Shown: in pieces, positions 42,062 through 51,782 of the stretch
Layout of the letters: every line of letters starts with the position of its first letter
Position numbering within the stretch: the stretch's first letter is position 1
DNA from: Lachnospiraceae bacterium UBA1759
GTDB taxonomy: Bacteria > Bacillota > Clostridia > Lachnospirales > Lachnospiraceae
Assembly: GCA_002315555.1 (NCBI GenBank)
Contig: DCHF01000001.1
Coordinates: 84,336-148,335 of the forward strand
DNA length: 64,000 bases
Direction of reading: 5' to 3'
Translations under genes and position numbers: made by a program
The notes under the pieces: generated by a model
Seen by the model: only the letters and a program-made list of their open reading frames with translations
Told to the model about the DNA's origin: nothing
Databases searched by the model: none

Positions 42062-44434
42062 ATGAAGAAGTTTTCCAAAATTCTGGCTCTGCTTCTTGCT
42101 GCAATGATGGTTATGTCCCTGGTTGCCTGCGGTTCTAAGAATACCGAAGAGACCACCAAGGCTGCAGAAACCACCACTGCTGCAGAAACCACCAAGGCAG
42201 AAGAAACTGACGCTCCGGAAGAAACCGAAGATGAAGTTACCACCGGCGGTACTCTCGTATACGCTACTTCTACTTTTGGTCAGAAGTTCAGCCCGTTCTT
42301 CTACACCACTGTTTATGACGGTGAGGTAGCAGACAAGGTCACCGGTTATCTGCTTGCTGCAGATCGTGGTGGCGCTATCATCAACAATGGTATTGAAGGT
42401 GAGACCATTAACTACAATGGTACCGACTATACCTACTACGGCTTAGGTGATATCGAGGTCGTTCAGAACGATGACGGTACCGTAGATTACAACCTCACCA
42501 TGCGTGATGACGTTGTATTCTCTGACGGTGTTCCGGCTACCATCGACGACGTTATTTTCGGTATCTACGTTTGCTGCGACCCGATGTACGATGGTTCTTC
42601 CACTCTGTACGCACTTCCGATCGAAGGTATGGATGCATATCGTTCCGGTATGGACTCTCTGTTCAACCTGCTGCTTGCAGCCGGTGAAGACAACACTGAT
42701 TTCACCAACTGGGATGAAGCTACTCAGACCGCTTTCTGGGCAGAGTATCATGAAGCCGGTGCTGCATTTGCACAGGGCATCATCGACTACTGCGTAGACA
42801 ACTACATTGACTATGCTGAGTCTTACATCGGCGCTACCGCTGATGAAGTTACCGCTGATGAAGCACTCCAGGTTAAGCTTGGTATGTTCCTGTGGGGCTT
42901 TGACGGCGGCTGGTTCGAAGGCGCTACCGCTTCCGATTACTGGGATGTAATCGTTGCTGCATACGACGGCGACATCGCAACCGCAGACAGCAAGGAAGCA
43001 GGTTACACCTCTTTCTATGACAGCTTTGATACTTCCAAGTACGAAGAGGCTGTTGCATTCGGTGACGGTGCTGCAAACATCTCCGGTATCACGAAGACCG
43101 GCGACTACAGCATGACCATCCACATGACCTCTTACGATGCTACCGCTATCTACAGCATGAGCTTCATCGTTGCTCCGATGCACTACTACGGCGATGCTTC
43201 TCTGTATGATTACAACAACAACTCCTTCGGTTTCAAGAAGGGTGACCTGTCCGGCGTTAAGGCTAAGACCTCTGCTCCGATGGGTTGTGGTCCGTACGTA
43301 TTCGAAGGCTATGACAACGGTGTTGTTACCCTGAAGGCAAACGAGAACTACTACCTCGGCGCTCCGAAGATCGAAACCATCCTGATGCAGGAATCTGTTG
43401 ACTCCGACTATGTTCCGGGTATCATCTCCGGTTCCTTCGACGTTGCATCTCCGTCCATCTCCAACACCACTCTGATGGCTATTAAGGACGGCAACTCCAA
43501 CGGCGAACTGGTTGGCGACACCATCACCACCTACCTTGTAGACTACCGTGGATACGGCTACATCGGTGTTTCCGCTGAACTCGTTAAGATCGGCGATGAC
43601 GCTGGTTCCGACGCATCCAAGGCTCTTCGTAAGGGCTTCATGACTCTGTTCTCCGTATATCGTGACACTGTTATCAACTCTTACTACGGCGACCGTGCAT
43701 CTGTTATCCAGTACCCGATCTCCAACACCTCTTGGGCTGCTCCGAAGCCGGCTGATGAAGGCTACGAAGTTGCATACTCCAAGGATGCTGACGGCAACCA
43801 GATCTACACTGACGGCATGACCGACGAGCAGAAGTATGAAGCAGCTAAGGAAGCTGCAATCACCTGGTTCAAGGCTGCAGGCTTCACCTATGATGAAGCA
43901 GCAGGCAAGTTCACCGATGTTACCGAGACCTACGAAGTTATGATCCCGGGCCAGGGCGAACAGGACCATCCGGCATACGGTATCGTAGTTGCTGCATCTG
44001 AAGTTCTTGCTGAACTCGGCATCACCCTTCAGGTAAACGACGTAGGTACCTCTACCTGGAACAACGCACTGGAAGGCAACACCGCTATGATGTGGGCTGC
44101 TGCATGGCAGTCTTCTGTAGACCCGGATATGACCCAGGTTTACACCAGCGGCAACTATGTCACCGGTACCAACTCCAACCACTATGCAATTCGTGATACC
44201 GAGCTTGACTCCCTGATCGCTCAGGGCCGTGCAAGTGCCGATACCGAAGAGCGTAAGTCTATCTACAAGAATTGCTTCGATATCGTTCTTGATTGGGGTG
44301 TTGAACTCCCGACCTATCAGAGAAAAGACTGTGTAACCGTTTCTTCTCAGCGTATCGATACCGATACCGTTCCTGGCGATCTTACTCCGTACTACGGCGT
44401 ATTCGCAGAACTGGAAAAGCTTGCTACCAAGTAA
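42062..44434 (+). CDS. Peptide/oligosaccharide ABC transporter substrate-binding lipoprotein (family 5, OppA-like)
   Basis: A 790-aa lipoprotein with signal peptide and lipobox MSLVAC (cysteine near residue 23). An E/T/K/A-rich linker of about 35 residues with repeated A-E-T-T units follows, then a large family-5 binding fold ending near LPTYQRKDCV. It is longer than typical OppA (about 540 aa), with extra acidic segments around residues 190-300. Codon choice is unusually uniform, as in very highly expressed genes. It is first in the operon with two permeases and two ATPases. Peptides are the default ligand; some relatives bind oligosaccharides. Confidence 0.9.
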   Translation: MKKFSKILALLLAAMMVMSLVACGSKNTEETTKAAETTTAAETTKAEETDAPEETEDEVTTGGTLVYATSTFGQKFSPFFYTTVYDGEVADKVTGYLLAADRGGAIINNGIEGETINYNGTDYTYYGLGDIEVVQNDDGTVDYNLTMRDDVVFSDGVPATIDDVIFGIYVCCDPMYDGSSTLYALPIEGMDAYRSGMDSLFNLLLAAGEDNTDFTNWDEATQTAFWAEYHEAGAAFAQGIIDYCVDNYIDYAESYIGATADEVTADEALQVKLGMFLWGFDGGWFEGATASDYWDVIVAAYDGDIATADSKEAGYTSFYDSFDTSKYEEAVAFGDGAANISGITKTGDYSMTIHMTSYDATAIYSMSFIVAPMHYYGDASLYDYNNNSFGFKKGDLSGVKAKTSAPMGCGPYVFEGYDNGVVTLKANENYYLGAPKIETILMQESVDSDYVPGIISGSFDVASPSISNTTLMAIKDGNSNGELVGDTITTYLVDYRGYGYIGVSAELVKIGDDAGSDASKALRKGFMTLFSVYRDTVINSYYGDRASVIQYPISNTSWAAPKPADEGYEVAYSKDADGNQIYTDGMTDEQKYEAAKEAAITWFKAAGFTYDEAAGKFTDVTETYEVMIPGQGEQDHPAYGIVVAASEVLAELGITLQVNDVGTSTWNNALEGNTAMMWAAAWQSSVDPDMTQVYTSGNYVTGTNSNHYAIRDTELDSLIAQGRASADTEERKSIYKNCFDIVLDWGVELPTYQRKDCVTVSSQRIDTDTVPGDLTPYYGVFAELEKLATK

Positions 44435-44453
44435 TTCTATTTGATGGCTTTAC

Positions 44454-44487
44454 AACCACGGAAGGGGGCTATCCCCCTCCCGTGGTT
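44454..44487 (+). terminator. Intercistronic hairpin after the binding-protein gene
   Basis: AACCACGG pairs with CCGTGGTT and an inner AGGGGG/CCCCCT stem extends it. The following tail is only weakly T-rich. It probably raises binding-protein mRNA over the permeases by partial termination or stabilisation. A second hairpin GGTCCG/CGGACC (44544-44561) follows before oppB. Confidence 0.65.
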
Positions 44488-44606
44488 ATTCTGTTATTAT
44501 AACGAAAAAATGATTCGGGGGTGTTTTCACCCGCAACTCTGTTGGTCCGGATCATCGGACCTACCTTATAACGGTTTGTTACTAATTCGAATGGAGATCA
44601 CGAAAG

Positions 44607-45596
44607 ATGTTTAAGTATACTGTAAAACGCCTTTTATACAGTGTGATAATCCTGTTCTTCGTCATGTTCATCATCTATATCCTGATGTACAACATGCCGG
44701 GCGGATACATTGAAACCAAGGCAAGAGAACTGGCGTCCCGTCCGGGTGCTACGAAGAGCTATTCCGAATGGCTTGCGGATCTGAATGCTCAATATGGTAT
44801 GGATAAAGGTATTGTTGTCGGTTATTTCACCTGGCTCGGCAGCGCGGCGCGCGGTCAGTGGGGCGATAGCTGGGCATGGACCATTCCCGTTACTCAGGAA
44901 TTCAGAAATACCGTATGGTACAGTTTTGCACTTGGTTGCATCTCCTTTGTTTTTGAGATCCTGATCGCGATTCCGCTCGGTATTGCCGCTGCGAAGAAGC
45001 AGTACAGCTTTACCGACTATTTCACGACTGTCGTATCGATGGTCTGTATATCAATGCCCACATTCTTCCTGGCGACCATTCTGAAGTACGTCTTCTCGGT
45101 CAAGCTGGGCTGGCTTGATATCAGCGGTATGCAGTCCCGTTTCTATCAGGAGCTTACTCCCTTTGGACAATTCCTGGATGTAGCGAAGCATTTCATTATG
45201 CCGGCCATTACCCTGATCATTATCTCGATCGGCGGCCTGATGCGTTACACCCGTACCAATATGCTGGAAGTATTGAACTCGGATTACATCCGTACCGCTC
45301 GCGCGAAGGGCGTTCCGGAAAAGGAAGTTATTAATAAGCATGCTTTCAGAAATACACTGATTCCGCTCGTTACCACCCTTGGCGGTATGCTTCCGGGCCT
45401 GTTCTCCGGTGCTCTGATCACCGAGACCCTGTTCTCCATCCGCGGTATCGGTTATGCTTCTTACACCTCAATGACGCAGGCGGATATTCCGTTCATCATG
45501 TTCTATCTTGCGTTCCTGTCTATCCTGACACTTCTCGGAAACCTGATCTCCGACCTGCTGTACGGTATTGTTGACCCGCGCGTACGCTTAGAGTAA
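44607..45596 (+). CDS. ABC transporter permease, OppB-like
   Basis: A 329-aa permease with six membrane segments. The first is preceded by a short cytoplasmic tail (MFKYTVKRLLYS), and a large first outer loop contains YGMDKGIVVGYFTWLG. The EAA-type loop is near residues 220-245 (NMLEVLNSDYIRTARAKG, then the H-A-F-R-N-T motif). It forms the pore with the OppC-like protein and is separated from it by only 13 bases. Confidence 0.93.
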   Translation: MFKYTVKRLLYSVIILFFVMFIIYILMYNMPGGYIETKARELASRPGATKSYSEWLADLNAQYGMDKGIVVGYFTWLGSAARGQWGDSWAWTIPVTQEFRNTVWYSFALGCISFVFEILIAIPLGIAAAKKQYSFTDYFTTVVSMVCISMPTFFLATILKYVFSVKLGWLDISGMQSRFYQELTPFGQFLDVAKHFIMPAITLIIISIGGLMRYTRTNMLEVLNSDYIRTARAKGVPEKEVINKHAFRNTLIPLVTTLGGMLPGLFSGALITETLFSIRGIGYASYTSMTQADIPFIMFYLAFLSILTLLGNLISDLLYGIVDPRVRLE

Positions 45597-45609
45597 GGAG
45601 GTGCTTGAG

Positions 45610-47673
45610 ATGGCTAAATATAATTTAAATGAAGAATTAAAAGCACGTGAAGCTGCTGAGAAGAAGCAGAAAAACCTTACCGAAAGCGGCGAAAAGAAAC
45701 TTGACGACGTCACCCGTGTCAAGGTCCTTTCCCCGGGCCGTCAGGTCTTCAAGCGTTTCATTCGTAACCGTCTTGCGGTTTTCGGTTCCGTTACGCTGAT
45801 CATTCTGTTCCTGTTCTCCTTTGTGGGTCCGCTCCTTTATCCGTACGGACAGAAGCAGATCTTCTATAAGTACGAGACCGAAGAAATGAACTACGGTCTT
45901 GCAAAAGAAAATACCGCATACAATGGTTATGACGTCGGCGAGTCCGAACTTTCCTCCAAGGTCGTCAATGCCATGAACTCCAATATCAAGTCCATGATCG
46001 AAAAGGATGAAGCGCTTCGCGTCGTCTTTGACGATGACGGACAGGCTTATCAGATCGAAAAGCTCGGTACCGAGGTCTACATGCTTTCCAAGGCGGATGC
46101 CAAGGAGATCGCGACTTCCGGTGACATCGAGATCTTTGTCGGTACCTACAATGCGATCTCCAAGAAGGTCGATTGGGACAGTGACGAGGTGACCGGTCTG
46201 GAAGCTGCCGCAGGTAAGGCGATTACCCTGAAGAGCGAAAAAGGCGAGATCACCGTTGGCACCGATACCTACAAGTTCGTAGCCGGCGATAACAAGACCT
46301 ACGATCTTTTCTATGCATTCAGCGGCGTAAAATATGCCGGCAAGGAGCAGGGCAGTGCGTTTGAAAAGGCACTGGAGGCTGCTTCCGAGAATCAGGATGA
46401 AAGCTTTGAAGCAGACGGCAAGACCTATGTTGTTTCCTACGGTAAGGATTACAGCACCGTATATACCGTAAGCGGAGAAGCAAGCGGCAAGGTCTACACC
46501 CGTTTCACCCTGGATACATTTGAGACCGCTACCAAGGTTTCCGACACCTTCCGCGCGCAGGCACTGGTCAATGCTTATTCGACCGGCGCGTTCTCTGCTG
46601 ACGGTGCGGATTACACCATCGAGCCGACTGAAACGGAAGAACTGATCGTTTACAATGCCGATGGCAGCGAATTCGCGGAATTCTCCCTGTTCACTGTTCG
46701 CCGTTACACCGGTGAAGACAGCATGGATTATGACTTAAAGAAGGCAATCGCCGAGTGCATCGACGAGTTTACCTCAGCCGGAAAGAAGGAAGGTTCTCTG
46801 AGCCATCGTCTTCCGCAGCAGGATGCTGAAACCGGTCTTTACACCTACGATGAAAACGGTGACCTGGTCTACAATGACGCAGAGATCACCATCACGCAGA
46901 GTGCTACCGGTGAATATGTCTTAAGAGCCGATCAGGTCATTTACAAGATCGATATTTACGCAGGCCCGTCCGCAGCTCACATTCTCGGCACCGACGGCGA
47001 TGGCTTTGACGTATTTGCACGTATCATGTACGGCGGCCGTATCTCTCTTATGGTCGGTTTCGTCGTAATCTTCATCGAGACCTTCCTCGGCATCATTATG
47101 GGCGGTCTGGCCGGCTACTACGGCGGTTGGGTCGATAACCTCATCATGCGTCTTGTAGATATTTTCTACTGCTTACCGTCCATGCCGATCATGATCATCC
47201 TCGGTGCAATGATGGATGCTCTCCGCATGAACACTTATGTACGTCTTATGATCATGATGGCCGCTCTCGGTATCATGGGCTGGGCCGGCGTCGCAAGACT
47301 TGTCCGTGGCCAGATCCTTTCACTCCGTGAGCAGGAATTTATGCTTGCTGCAGAAGCAACCGGCCTGAAGGTCCGCCATCGTATTTTCCGTCACCTGGTT
47401 CCGAACGTCATGCCGCAGCTGATCGTTACGGCAACGATGGGTATCGGTGGTGTCATCATTACCGAGTCCACCCTTTCCTTCTTAGGACTTGGTGTTAAGC
47501 ATCCGCTTGCTACCTGGGGCACGATCATCAACTCCGTATCTTCCGCATCCGCAATGGCGCATTACGCGTTCATCTGGATCCCGGTAGGTCTTCTGATCTG
47601 CTTCACGGTTATCGCATTCAACTTCGTCGGTGACGGTCTTAGAGACGCATACGACCCGAAGGCTAAGAGATAA
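45610..47673 (+). CDS. ABC transporter permease, OppC-like with a giant extracytoplasmic insertion
   Basis: A 687-aa protein, more than twice the usual 300. The N-terminal cytoplasmic part (residues 1-55) and first membrane helix (about 57-75, AVFGSVTLIILFLFSFVGPLLY) are normal. A hydrophilic region of about 370 residues follows, rich in D/E/T/Y/G, before the canonical DGFDVFARIMYGGRIS element and the remaining five helices. The EAA loop MLAAEATGLKVRHRIFRHLVPN is intact. The insertion sits in the outer loop after helix one, so it should face the outside where the binding protein docks. ATG 45610 follows TAAGGAGGTG. Confidence 0.9.
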   Translation: MAKYNLNEELKAREAAEKKQKNLTESGEKKLDDVTRVKVLSPGRQVFKRFIRNRLAVFGSVTLIILFLFSFVGPLLYPYGQKQIFYKYETEEMNYGLAKENTAYNGYDVGESELSSKVVNAMNSNIKSMIEKDEALRVVFDDDGQAYQIEKLGTEVYMLSKADAKEIATSGDIEIFVGTYNAISKKVDWDSDEVTGLEAAAGKAITLKSEKGEITVGTDTYKFVAGDNKTYDLFYAFSGVKYAGKEQGSAFEKALEAASENQDESFEADGKTYVVSYGKDYSTVYTVSGEASGKVYTRFTLDTFETATKVSDTFRAQALVNAYSTGAFSADGADYTIEPTETEELIVYNADGSEFAEFSLFTVRRYTGEDSMDYDLKKAIAECIDEFTSAGKKEGSLSHRLPQQDAETGLYTYDENGDLVYNDAEITITQSATGEYVLRADQVIYKIDIYAGPSAAHILGTDGDGFDVFARIMYGGRISLMVGFVVIFIETFLGIIMGGLAGYYGGWVDNLIMRLVDIFYCLPSMPIMIILGAMMDALRMNTYVRLMIMMAALGIMGWAGVARLVRGQILSLREQEFMLAAEATGLKVRHRIFRHLVPNVMPQLIVTATMGIGGVIITESTLSFLGLGVKHPLATWGTIINSVSSASAMAHYAFIWIPVGLLICFTVIAFNFVGDGLRDAYDPKAKR

Positions 47674-47687
47674 GGAGGTATTAAGAC

Positions 47688-48893
47688 ATGGCATTAAAAG
47701 ACAAATTATCAAAGTCCGAAAAGAAGTCTTCTTCCTATATCTCAGCGAAGGAGTCCAGAAGAATTACCCGCTTCAATCGTAAGACTACGAAGAAGCTGGA
47801 AAAGAAGCGCGCAGATGCCGGTAAGGATCCCGCACTTTATACCACAAAGATGAAGGACGAGAACAATGTTGTCGAGTTCGATAACGTATGCACGTACTTC
47901 TTCACCGATAACGGTGTCGTTAAGGCCGTTGACGGTGTAAACTTCAACGTACCGAGATGCTCCACCGTCGGCGTCGTTGGTGAATCCGGCTGCGGTAAGT
48001 CCGTAACCTCTCTTTCCCTGATGCAGCTTCTTCCCCGTCCGACCGGTCAGACCGTGGGCGGTGAGATCCGCTTCAACAAGGGCGACGGTACTGCTTATAA
48101 CATTGTTAACACCCCGAACTCTGTCATGGAGACCATCCGCGGCAATAAGCTGTCTATGATCTTCCAGGAGCCGATGACTTCCCTGAACCCGGTATTCAAG
48201 ATCGGCGAGCAGGTCAACGAAGTTATCGAGCTTCATAACAAGGATATGTCTCCGGAGGATATCAAGGCGCGTACGCTTGAGATGCTTGAACTCGTAGGTA
48301 TCGCAAACAAAGAGGGCGTATACAACATGTATCCGCACGAGCTGTCCGGTGGTATGCGTCAGCGTATCTGTATCGCGATCGCACTGGCATGTTCACCGAC
48401 GCTGATCATCGCCGATGAGCCCACCACCGCACTGGACGTTACCATTCAGGCTCAGATCCTGGATCTGCTCCAGAACCTGAAGGACAAGCTGCAGTCCTCC
48501 ATCATGCTGATCACGCACGACCTTGGCGTCGTTGCAGGCATGGCCGACTACGTCGTTGTCATGTACTCCGGCCGTATCGTTGAAAAAGGCACCGCTGATG
48601 ATATCTTCCATCATCCGATGCATCCGTATACCATCGGTCTGATGGCTTCCAAGCCGGTCGTCGGTAAGAAGGTAGAAGAGCTGTACAACATTCCCGGTTC
48701 CGTTCCGAACCCGGTCAACATGCCGAATTACTGCTACTTTAAGGACCGCTGCGAAATGCACTGCGACAAGTGTGGCGGTGTATATCCGCCTGAAATTCAG
48801 GTCAGTGATACTCATGTCGTTTCCTGCTATCGTTACTGCGATCAGGGCAAGGAACTCGGCTATCCGAAGTCTGTGAATGTGGAGGAACTGTAA
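47688..48893 (+). CDS. ABC transporter ATPase, OppD-like
   Basis: A 401-aa ATPase with Walker A GESGCGKS (about residues 97-104), signature LSGGMRQR, Walker B LIIADEP, the switch histidine in ITHD and the C-terminal oligopeptide domain. That domain has the cysteine-rich [14 protein letters not shown] segment expected for an iron-sulfur site in DppD/OppD-type proteins. The first 55 residues are a lysine-rich extension not found in standard OppD. It pairs with the OppF-like ATPase, whose ribosome site lies inside its last codons. Confidence 0.94.
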   Translation: MALKDKLSKSEKKSSSYISAKESRRITRFNRKTTKKLEKKRADAGKDPALYTTKMKDENNVVEFDNVCTYFFTDNGVVKAVDGVNFNVPRCSTVGVVGESGCGKSVTSLSLMQLLPRPTGQTVGGEIRFNKGDGTAYNIVNTPNSVMETIRGNKLSMIFQEPMTSLNPVFKIGEQVNEVIELHNKDMSPEDIKARTLEMLELVGIANKEGVYNMYPHELSGGMRQRICIAIALACSPTLIIADEPTTALDVTIQAQILDLLQNLKDKLQSSIMLITHDLGVVAGMADYVVVMYSGRIVEKGTADDIFHHPMHPYTIGLMASKPVVGKKVEELYNIPGSVPNPVNMPNYCYFKDRCEMHCDKCGGVYPPEIQVSDTHVVSCYRYCDQGKELGYPKSVNVEEL

Positions 48894-48894
48894 T

Positions 48895-49872
48895 ATGGCA
48901 GAAGAAATTCTTTTAGAGGTAAAGGACCTGAAAAAATGGTTCCCGATCAAAGCCGGTTTCTTTAAGCACACCGTAGGTCACGTTCGCGCTGTCGATGGTA
49001 TTTCCTTCAACATCCGCCGCGGTGAGACCATGGGTCTTGTAGGTGAGTCCGGCTGTGGTAAGTCCACTGCAGGCAGAACGCTTCTCCGTCTTCTGGAGAA
49101 GACCTCCGGTGAAGTTATTTTTGACGGTCAGGATCTCAACGCTTTAACGAGAGAAGAGCTCCGTAAGATCCGTCCGAGAATCCAGATCGTATTCCAGGAT
49201 CCGTATTCCAGCCTTTCGCCCCGTGTACCGGTCGGCGAAATCATCGGTGAGGCGGTTCGCGAGCATGGCATCGTTCCGGCAGAGGAGTTTGATGATTACA
49301 TCACCCGTGTTATGAAGGTCTGCGGTCTTCCGGAATACTACAAGGATCGTTATCCGCATGAGTTCTCCGGCGGTCAGCGTCAGCGTATCTGTATCGCGCG
49401 TGCACTTGCACTTGCTCCGGACTTCGTTGTTTGTGACGAGCCGGTATCCGCTCTGGACGTATCCATTCAGGCACAGATCATCAACCTGCTGCGTCAGCTG
49501 CAGAAGGATTTCGGCCTGACCTACCTGTTCATTTCACATGACCTGTCCGTTGTTGAGCATATCTCCGACACCGTCGGCGTTATGTACCTGGGCAACATGG
49601 TAGAATATGCAGAGACAGAAAAGATCTTTGCAGAGCCGTTACATCCGTACACGAAGGCTCTGTTCTCCGCAATTCCGATCCCGGATCCGGACGTAAAGAT
49701 CAACCGTATCATTCTGGAAGGCTCCATCCCGAGCCCGGCAAATCCGCCGGCAGGCTGTAAGTTCCATACCCGTTGTAAGGAATGCATGGAGATCTGTAAG
49801 ACGGAAGCTCCTGAATGGAAGGAAGTTAAGGAAGGTCATTTCTGTGCCTGCCATCTGTACAACGAAAAGTAA
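48895..49872 (+). CDS. ABC transporter ATPase, OppF-like
   Basis: A 325-aa ATPase with Walker A GESGCGKS (about residues 49-56), signature FSGGQRQR, Walker B FVVCDEP and the C-terminal oligopeptide_DppF domain with [17 protein letters not shown] 48895 uses the GGAGG in the end of oppD; there is no intergenic space. It completes the binding protein-two permease-two ATPase set. Confidence 0.94.
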   Translation: MAEEILLEVKDLKKWFPIKAGFFKHTVGHVRAVDGISFNIRRGETMGLVGESGCGKSTAGRTLLRLLEKTSGEVIFDGQDLNALTREELRKIRPRIQIVFQDPYSSLSPRVPVGEIIGEAVREHGIVPAEEFDDYITRVMKVCGLPEYYKDRYPHEFSGGQRQRICIARALALAPDFVVCDEPVSALDVSIQAQIINLLRQLQKDFGLTYLFISHDLSVVEHISDTVGVMYLGNMVEYAETEKIFAEPLHPYTKALFSAIPIPDPDVKINRIILEGSIPSPANPPAGCKFHTRCKECMEICKTEAPEWKEVKEGHFCACHLYNEK

Positions 49873-49938
49873 TCTGTTATAAGATCCCTGCTTTTACCGG
49901 GAGACCGGTACGGTAGGACCGGATCGATCGAGGAAACT

Positions 49939-50208
49939 ATGGGAAAGAAGAGAGACAATCTCCCCGAGGGAGATGACGGTCGCACGATCGTCGACATGAA
50001 CGTGGAGGGCATGCCCTGGTACCACAAGCCGTCACCGGATGCGGTGTTCGGCGGTTCATCGAAGGACTCGGAAAAGGTTGAAATGACAAGAGAAGAGCAG
50101 CGGGCCTTTATGTGGGGCGCGATCAAAGCATCCCTTCTTGTGGCATTGGTGTTCATTGGCGTATTCTTCCTGTTCATTCTTTTCTGTGACAAGATCTGGT
50201 TTCAATAA
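49939..50208 (+). CDS. Small single-pass membrane protein downstream of oppF
   Basis: An 89-aa protein with a charged, soluble first 60 residues (includes MPWYHKPSPDAVFGG) and one C-terminal membrane helix (IKASLLVALVFIGVFFLFIL). The ribosome site GAGGAAAC precedes the ATG. It may be transcribed with the opp operon, since no terminator separates them, and a strong terminator follows it. No family is recognised; it might be a transporter accessory or unrelated. Confidence 0.65.
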   Translation: MGKKRDNLPEGDDGRTIVDMNVEGMPWYHKPSPDAVFGGSSKDSEKVEMTREEQRAFMWGAIKASLLVALVFIGVFFLFILFCDKIWFQ

Positions 50209-50212
50209 AAAG

Positions 50213-50244
50213 AAGCGGTTCGGCATTGCCGGACCGCTTTTTCT
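50213..50244 (+). terminator. Terminator of the opp operon
   Basis: A 12-bp stem AAGCGGTTCGGC with GCCGGACCGCTT (one wobble), ATT loop and TTTTT tail, right after the small membrane protein stop. Confidence 0.85.
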
Positions 50245-50386
50245 ATGCGGCGCCGAAAAAATCGGAATAAAGTGTCTTATTTCGCGGAAACCATTCTGTA
50301 ATCCCAAATGATCCGATGCTATAATCATCTCATAAGCGGTATGCGGAAATTGACAGAGAAAACCATACTGCTGAAAGAGGTGTTAA

Positions 50387-50617
50387 ATGATCTGCCCTTA
50401 TTGTGGAAACGAAATGGTAAAAGGTTATATTCAACATAGCGGAAATGGCCTCCGGACAACGTGGGATACCAGAGTTCATGCGCTTAGCGTCAATGGAAGC
50501 GAGATCGAGTTCCCCTGCACGCTGTTCCATCCGGAGGTGGAGGCCCATTACTGCAGAGGGTGCAAAAAAATGGTCATTGATCTGAATGATATTCAGAATA
50601 AAGCCGCAGAGGGATAA
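50387..50617 (+). CDS. Small zinc-ribbon protein (DUF6487-like)
   Basis: A 76-aa protein with CPYCG at the start and CRGCK near residue 57, a two-knuckle zinc-binding pattern. The sequence between (GYIQHSGNGLR, then a strand-rich segment) fits the DUF6487 family common in Clostridia, from memory. The function is unknown. The ribosome site AAAGAGGTG is good. It is followed 51 bases later by another zinc-ribbon gene. Confidence 0.7.
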   Translation: MICPYCGNEMVKGYIQHSGNGLRTTWDTRVHALSVNGSEIEFPCTLFHPEVEAHYCRGCKKMVIDLNDIQNKAAEG

Positions 50618-50668
50618 ACAGGACCACAGCTGCAATTGACAAATGATAAAGGAAATCGGAGAGCGTAA

Positions 50669-50896
50669 ATGAAGAATTCAGGAATCTGCCCGAAATGCGG
50701 CAGCAATGATATTATGAGAGTCGACGGGCACGCAGGCGCATATGGAAGCGGTAATAATATTATGCTCGGGATGACGATCTTCAGCGCAGTTAAAGTGAAC
50801 CGGTATATCTGCATGAATTGCGGATTCACGGAAGAGTGGATCGACCGTGAGGATCTTGGAAAGATCCGTACCAGCAGTAAAGCATATGAGGTTTGA
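50669..50896 (+). CDS. Small zinc-ribbon protein
   Basis: A 75-aa protein with CPKCG near residue 7 and CMNCG near residue 48, separated by a glycine-rich loop and a hydrophobic strand, as in nucleic-acid or regulatory zinc ribbons. The ribosome site TCGGAGAG precedes the ATG. It probably forms a two-gene unit with the preceding zinc-ribbon gene. No specific function can be given. Confidence 0.65.
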   Translation: MKNSGICPKCGSNDIMRVDGHAGAYGSGNNIMLGMTIFSAVKVNRYICMNCGFTEEWIDREDLGKIRTSSKAYEV

Positions 50897-50988
50897 GTTT
50901 AACGGGCTTTTAGGGTATAATTAAAAGAGCGCGAACAGTGTCGGCATGAATGTTTATTAAAGCGGTGATCGGAAGGATTCGGAAGAAC

Positions 50989-51669
50989 ATGAATAAAAAA
51001 CTCAAATCGTCAGTTAAAAGAATGATCAAGTTCCTTCTTGTTTTGATACTGTTTCTTGCATGTGCCGGCATCCTGACGAATCTGATCGTGGTGCTTTCCG
51101 AGCGGAAGAAGATCGTGAGCGAGGAGGCAGCAGCGGAACGGAACGCGCAGTGCATCCTGATTCTCGGCGCCGGCGTTTGGAACGGCAACACGCCGAGCCC
51201 GATGCTGGCGGATCGCCTGGACGAGGGCCTCCGGCTGTACGAGCTTGGCGCAGCGCCGAAGATCCTGGTCAGCGGCGATCACGGGCAGGAAAACTATGAC
51301 GAGGTGAATGTCATGCGGAAATACCTGATGGACCGCGGCGTGCCGGAAGAGGATATCTTTATGGATCATGCGGGATTTTCCACCTATGAAAGTATGTACC
51401 GCGCAAAGGCTGTGTTCGGGGTGGAGCGGATGATCGTTGTGACGCAGCGGTATCATATGTACCGTGCGTTGTACATCGCGGATCAAAAGGGCATCGAAGT
51501 GTGTGGCGTTCCGGCAGACCCGCGGAAGTACCGCGGAGCACTCATACGGAATCTTCGCGAGATGGCGGGGCGGAGCAAGGATACGCTGACCTGCATTTTC
51601 AATGTAAAGCCCACTTATCTCGGAGAGACGATCGATATCACAGGTGACGGAAGAGTGACATGTGACTAA
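50989..51669 (+). CDS. YdcF/SanA-like membrane-anchored DUF218 protein
   Basis: A 226-aa protein with one N-terminal membrane helix (FLLVLILFLACAGILTNLIVV) and an outside DUF218 domain. The domain starts at CILILGAGVW and includes ISGDHG-like VSGDHGQEN, STYESMYRA and VVTQRYHMYRALYIA. Relatives (SanA, YdcF) affect envelope permeability, but their chemistry is unsettled. I prefer the ATG at 50989, behind GGAAG, over the upstream in-frame ATG at 50950, which lacks a ribosome site. Confidence 0.82.
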   Translation: MNKKLKSSVKRMIKFLLVLILFLACAGILTNLIVVLSERKKIVSEEAAAERNAQCILILGAGVWNGNTPSPMLADRLDEGLRLYELGAAPKILVSGDHGQENYDEVNVMRKYLMDRGVPEEDIFMDHAGFSTYESMYRAKAVFGVERMIVVTQRYHMYRALYIADQKGIEVCGVPADPRKYRGALIRNLREMAGRSKDTLTCIFNVKPTYLGETIDITGDGRVTCD

Positions 51670-51715
51670 GATCGCAGAACACGGTGACAGTTTTGGGAAT
51701 AATGATGATTAACAG

Positions 51716-51743
51716 AAAACGGCACGCTTGCGTGCCGTTTTTT
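51716..51743 (+). terminator. Terminator after the DUF218 gene
   Basis: AAAACGGCACGC/GCGTGCCGTTTTTT with a TT loop: a compact, strong intrinsic terminator. Confidence 0.85.
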
Positions 51744-51782
51744 CTTTCCCTTTTCTAAAGAATATGATATGCTTTCACTACT

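Noticed and set aside
42443..44182. A 579-codon minus-strand ORF inside oppA
   Set aside because: It is a shadow produced by the strong codon bias of the highly expressed oppA gene. There is no ribosome site, and the sequence is valine/glycine-rich without a domain.
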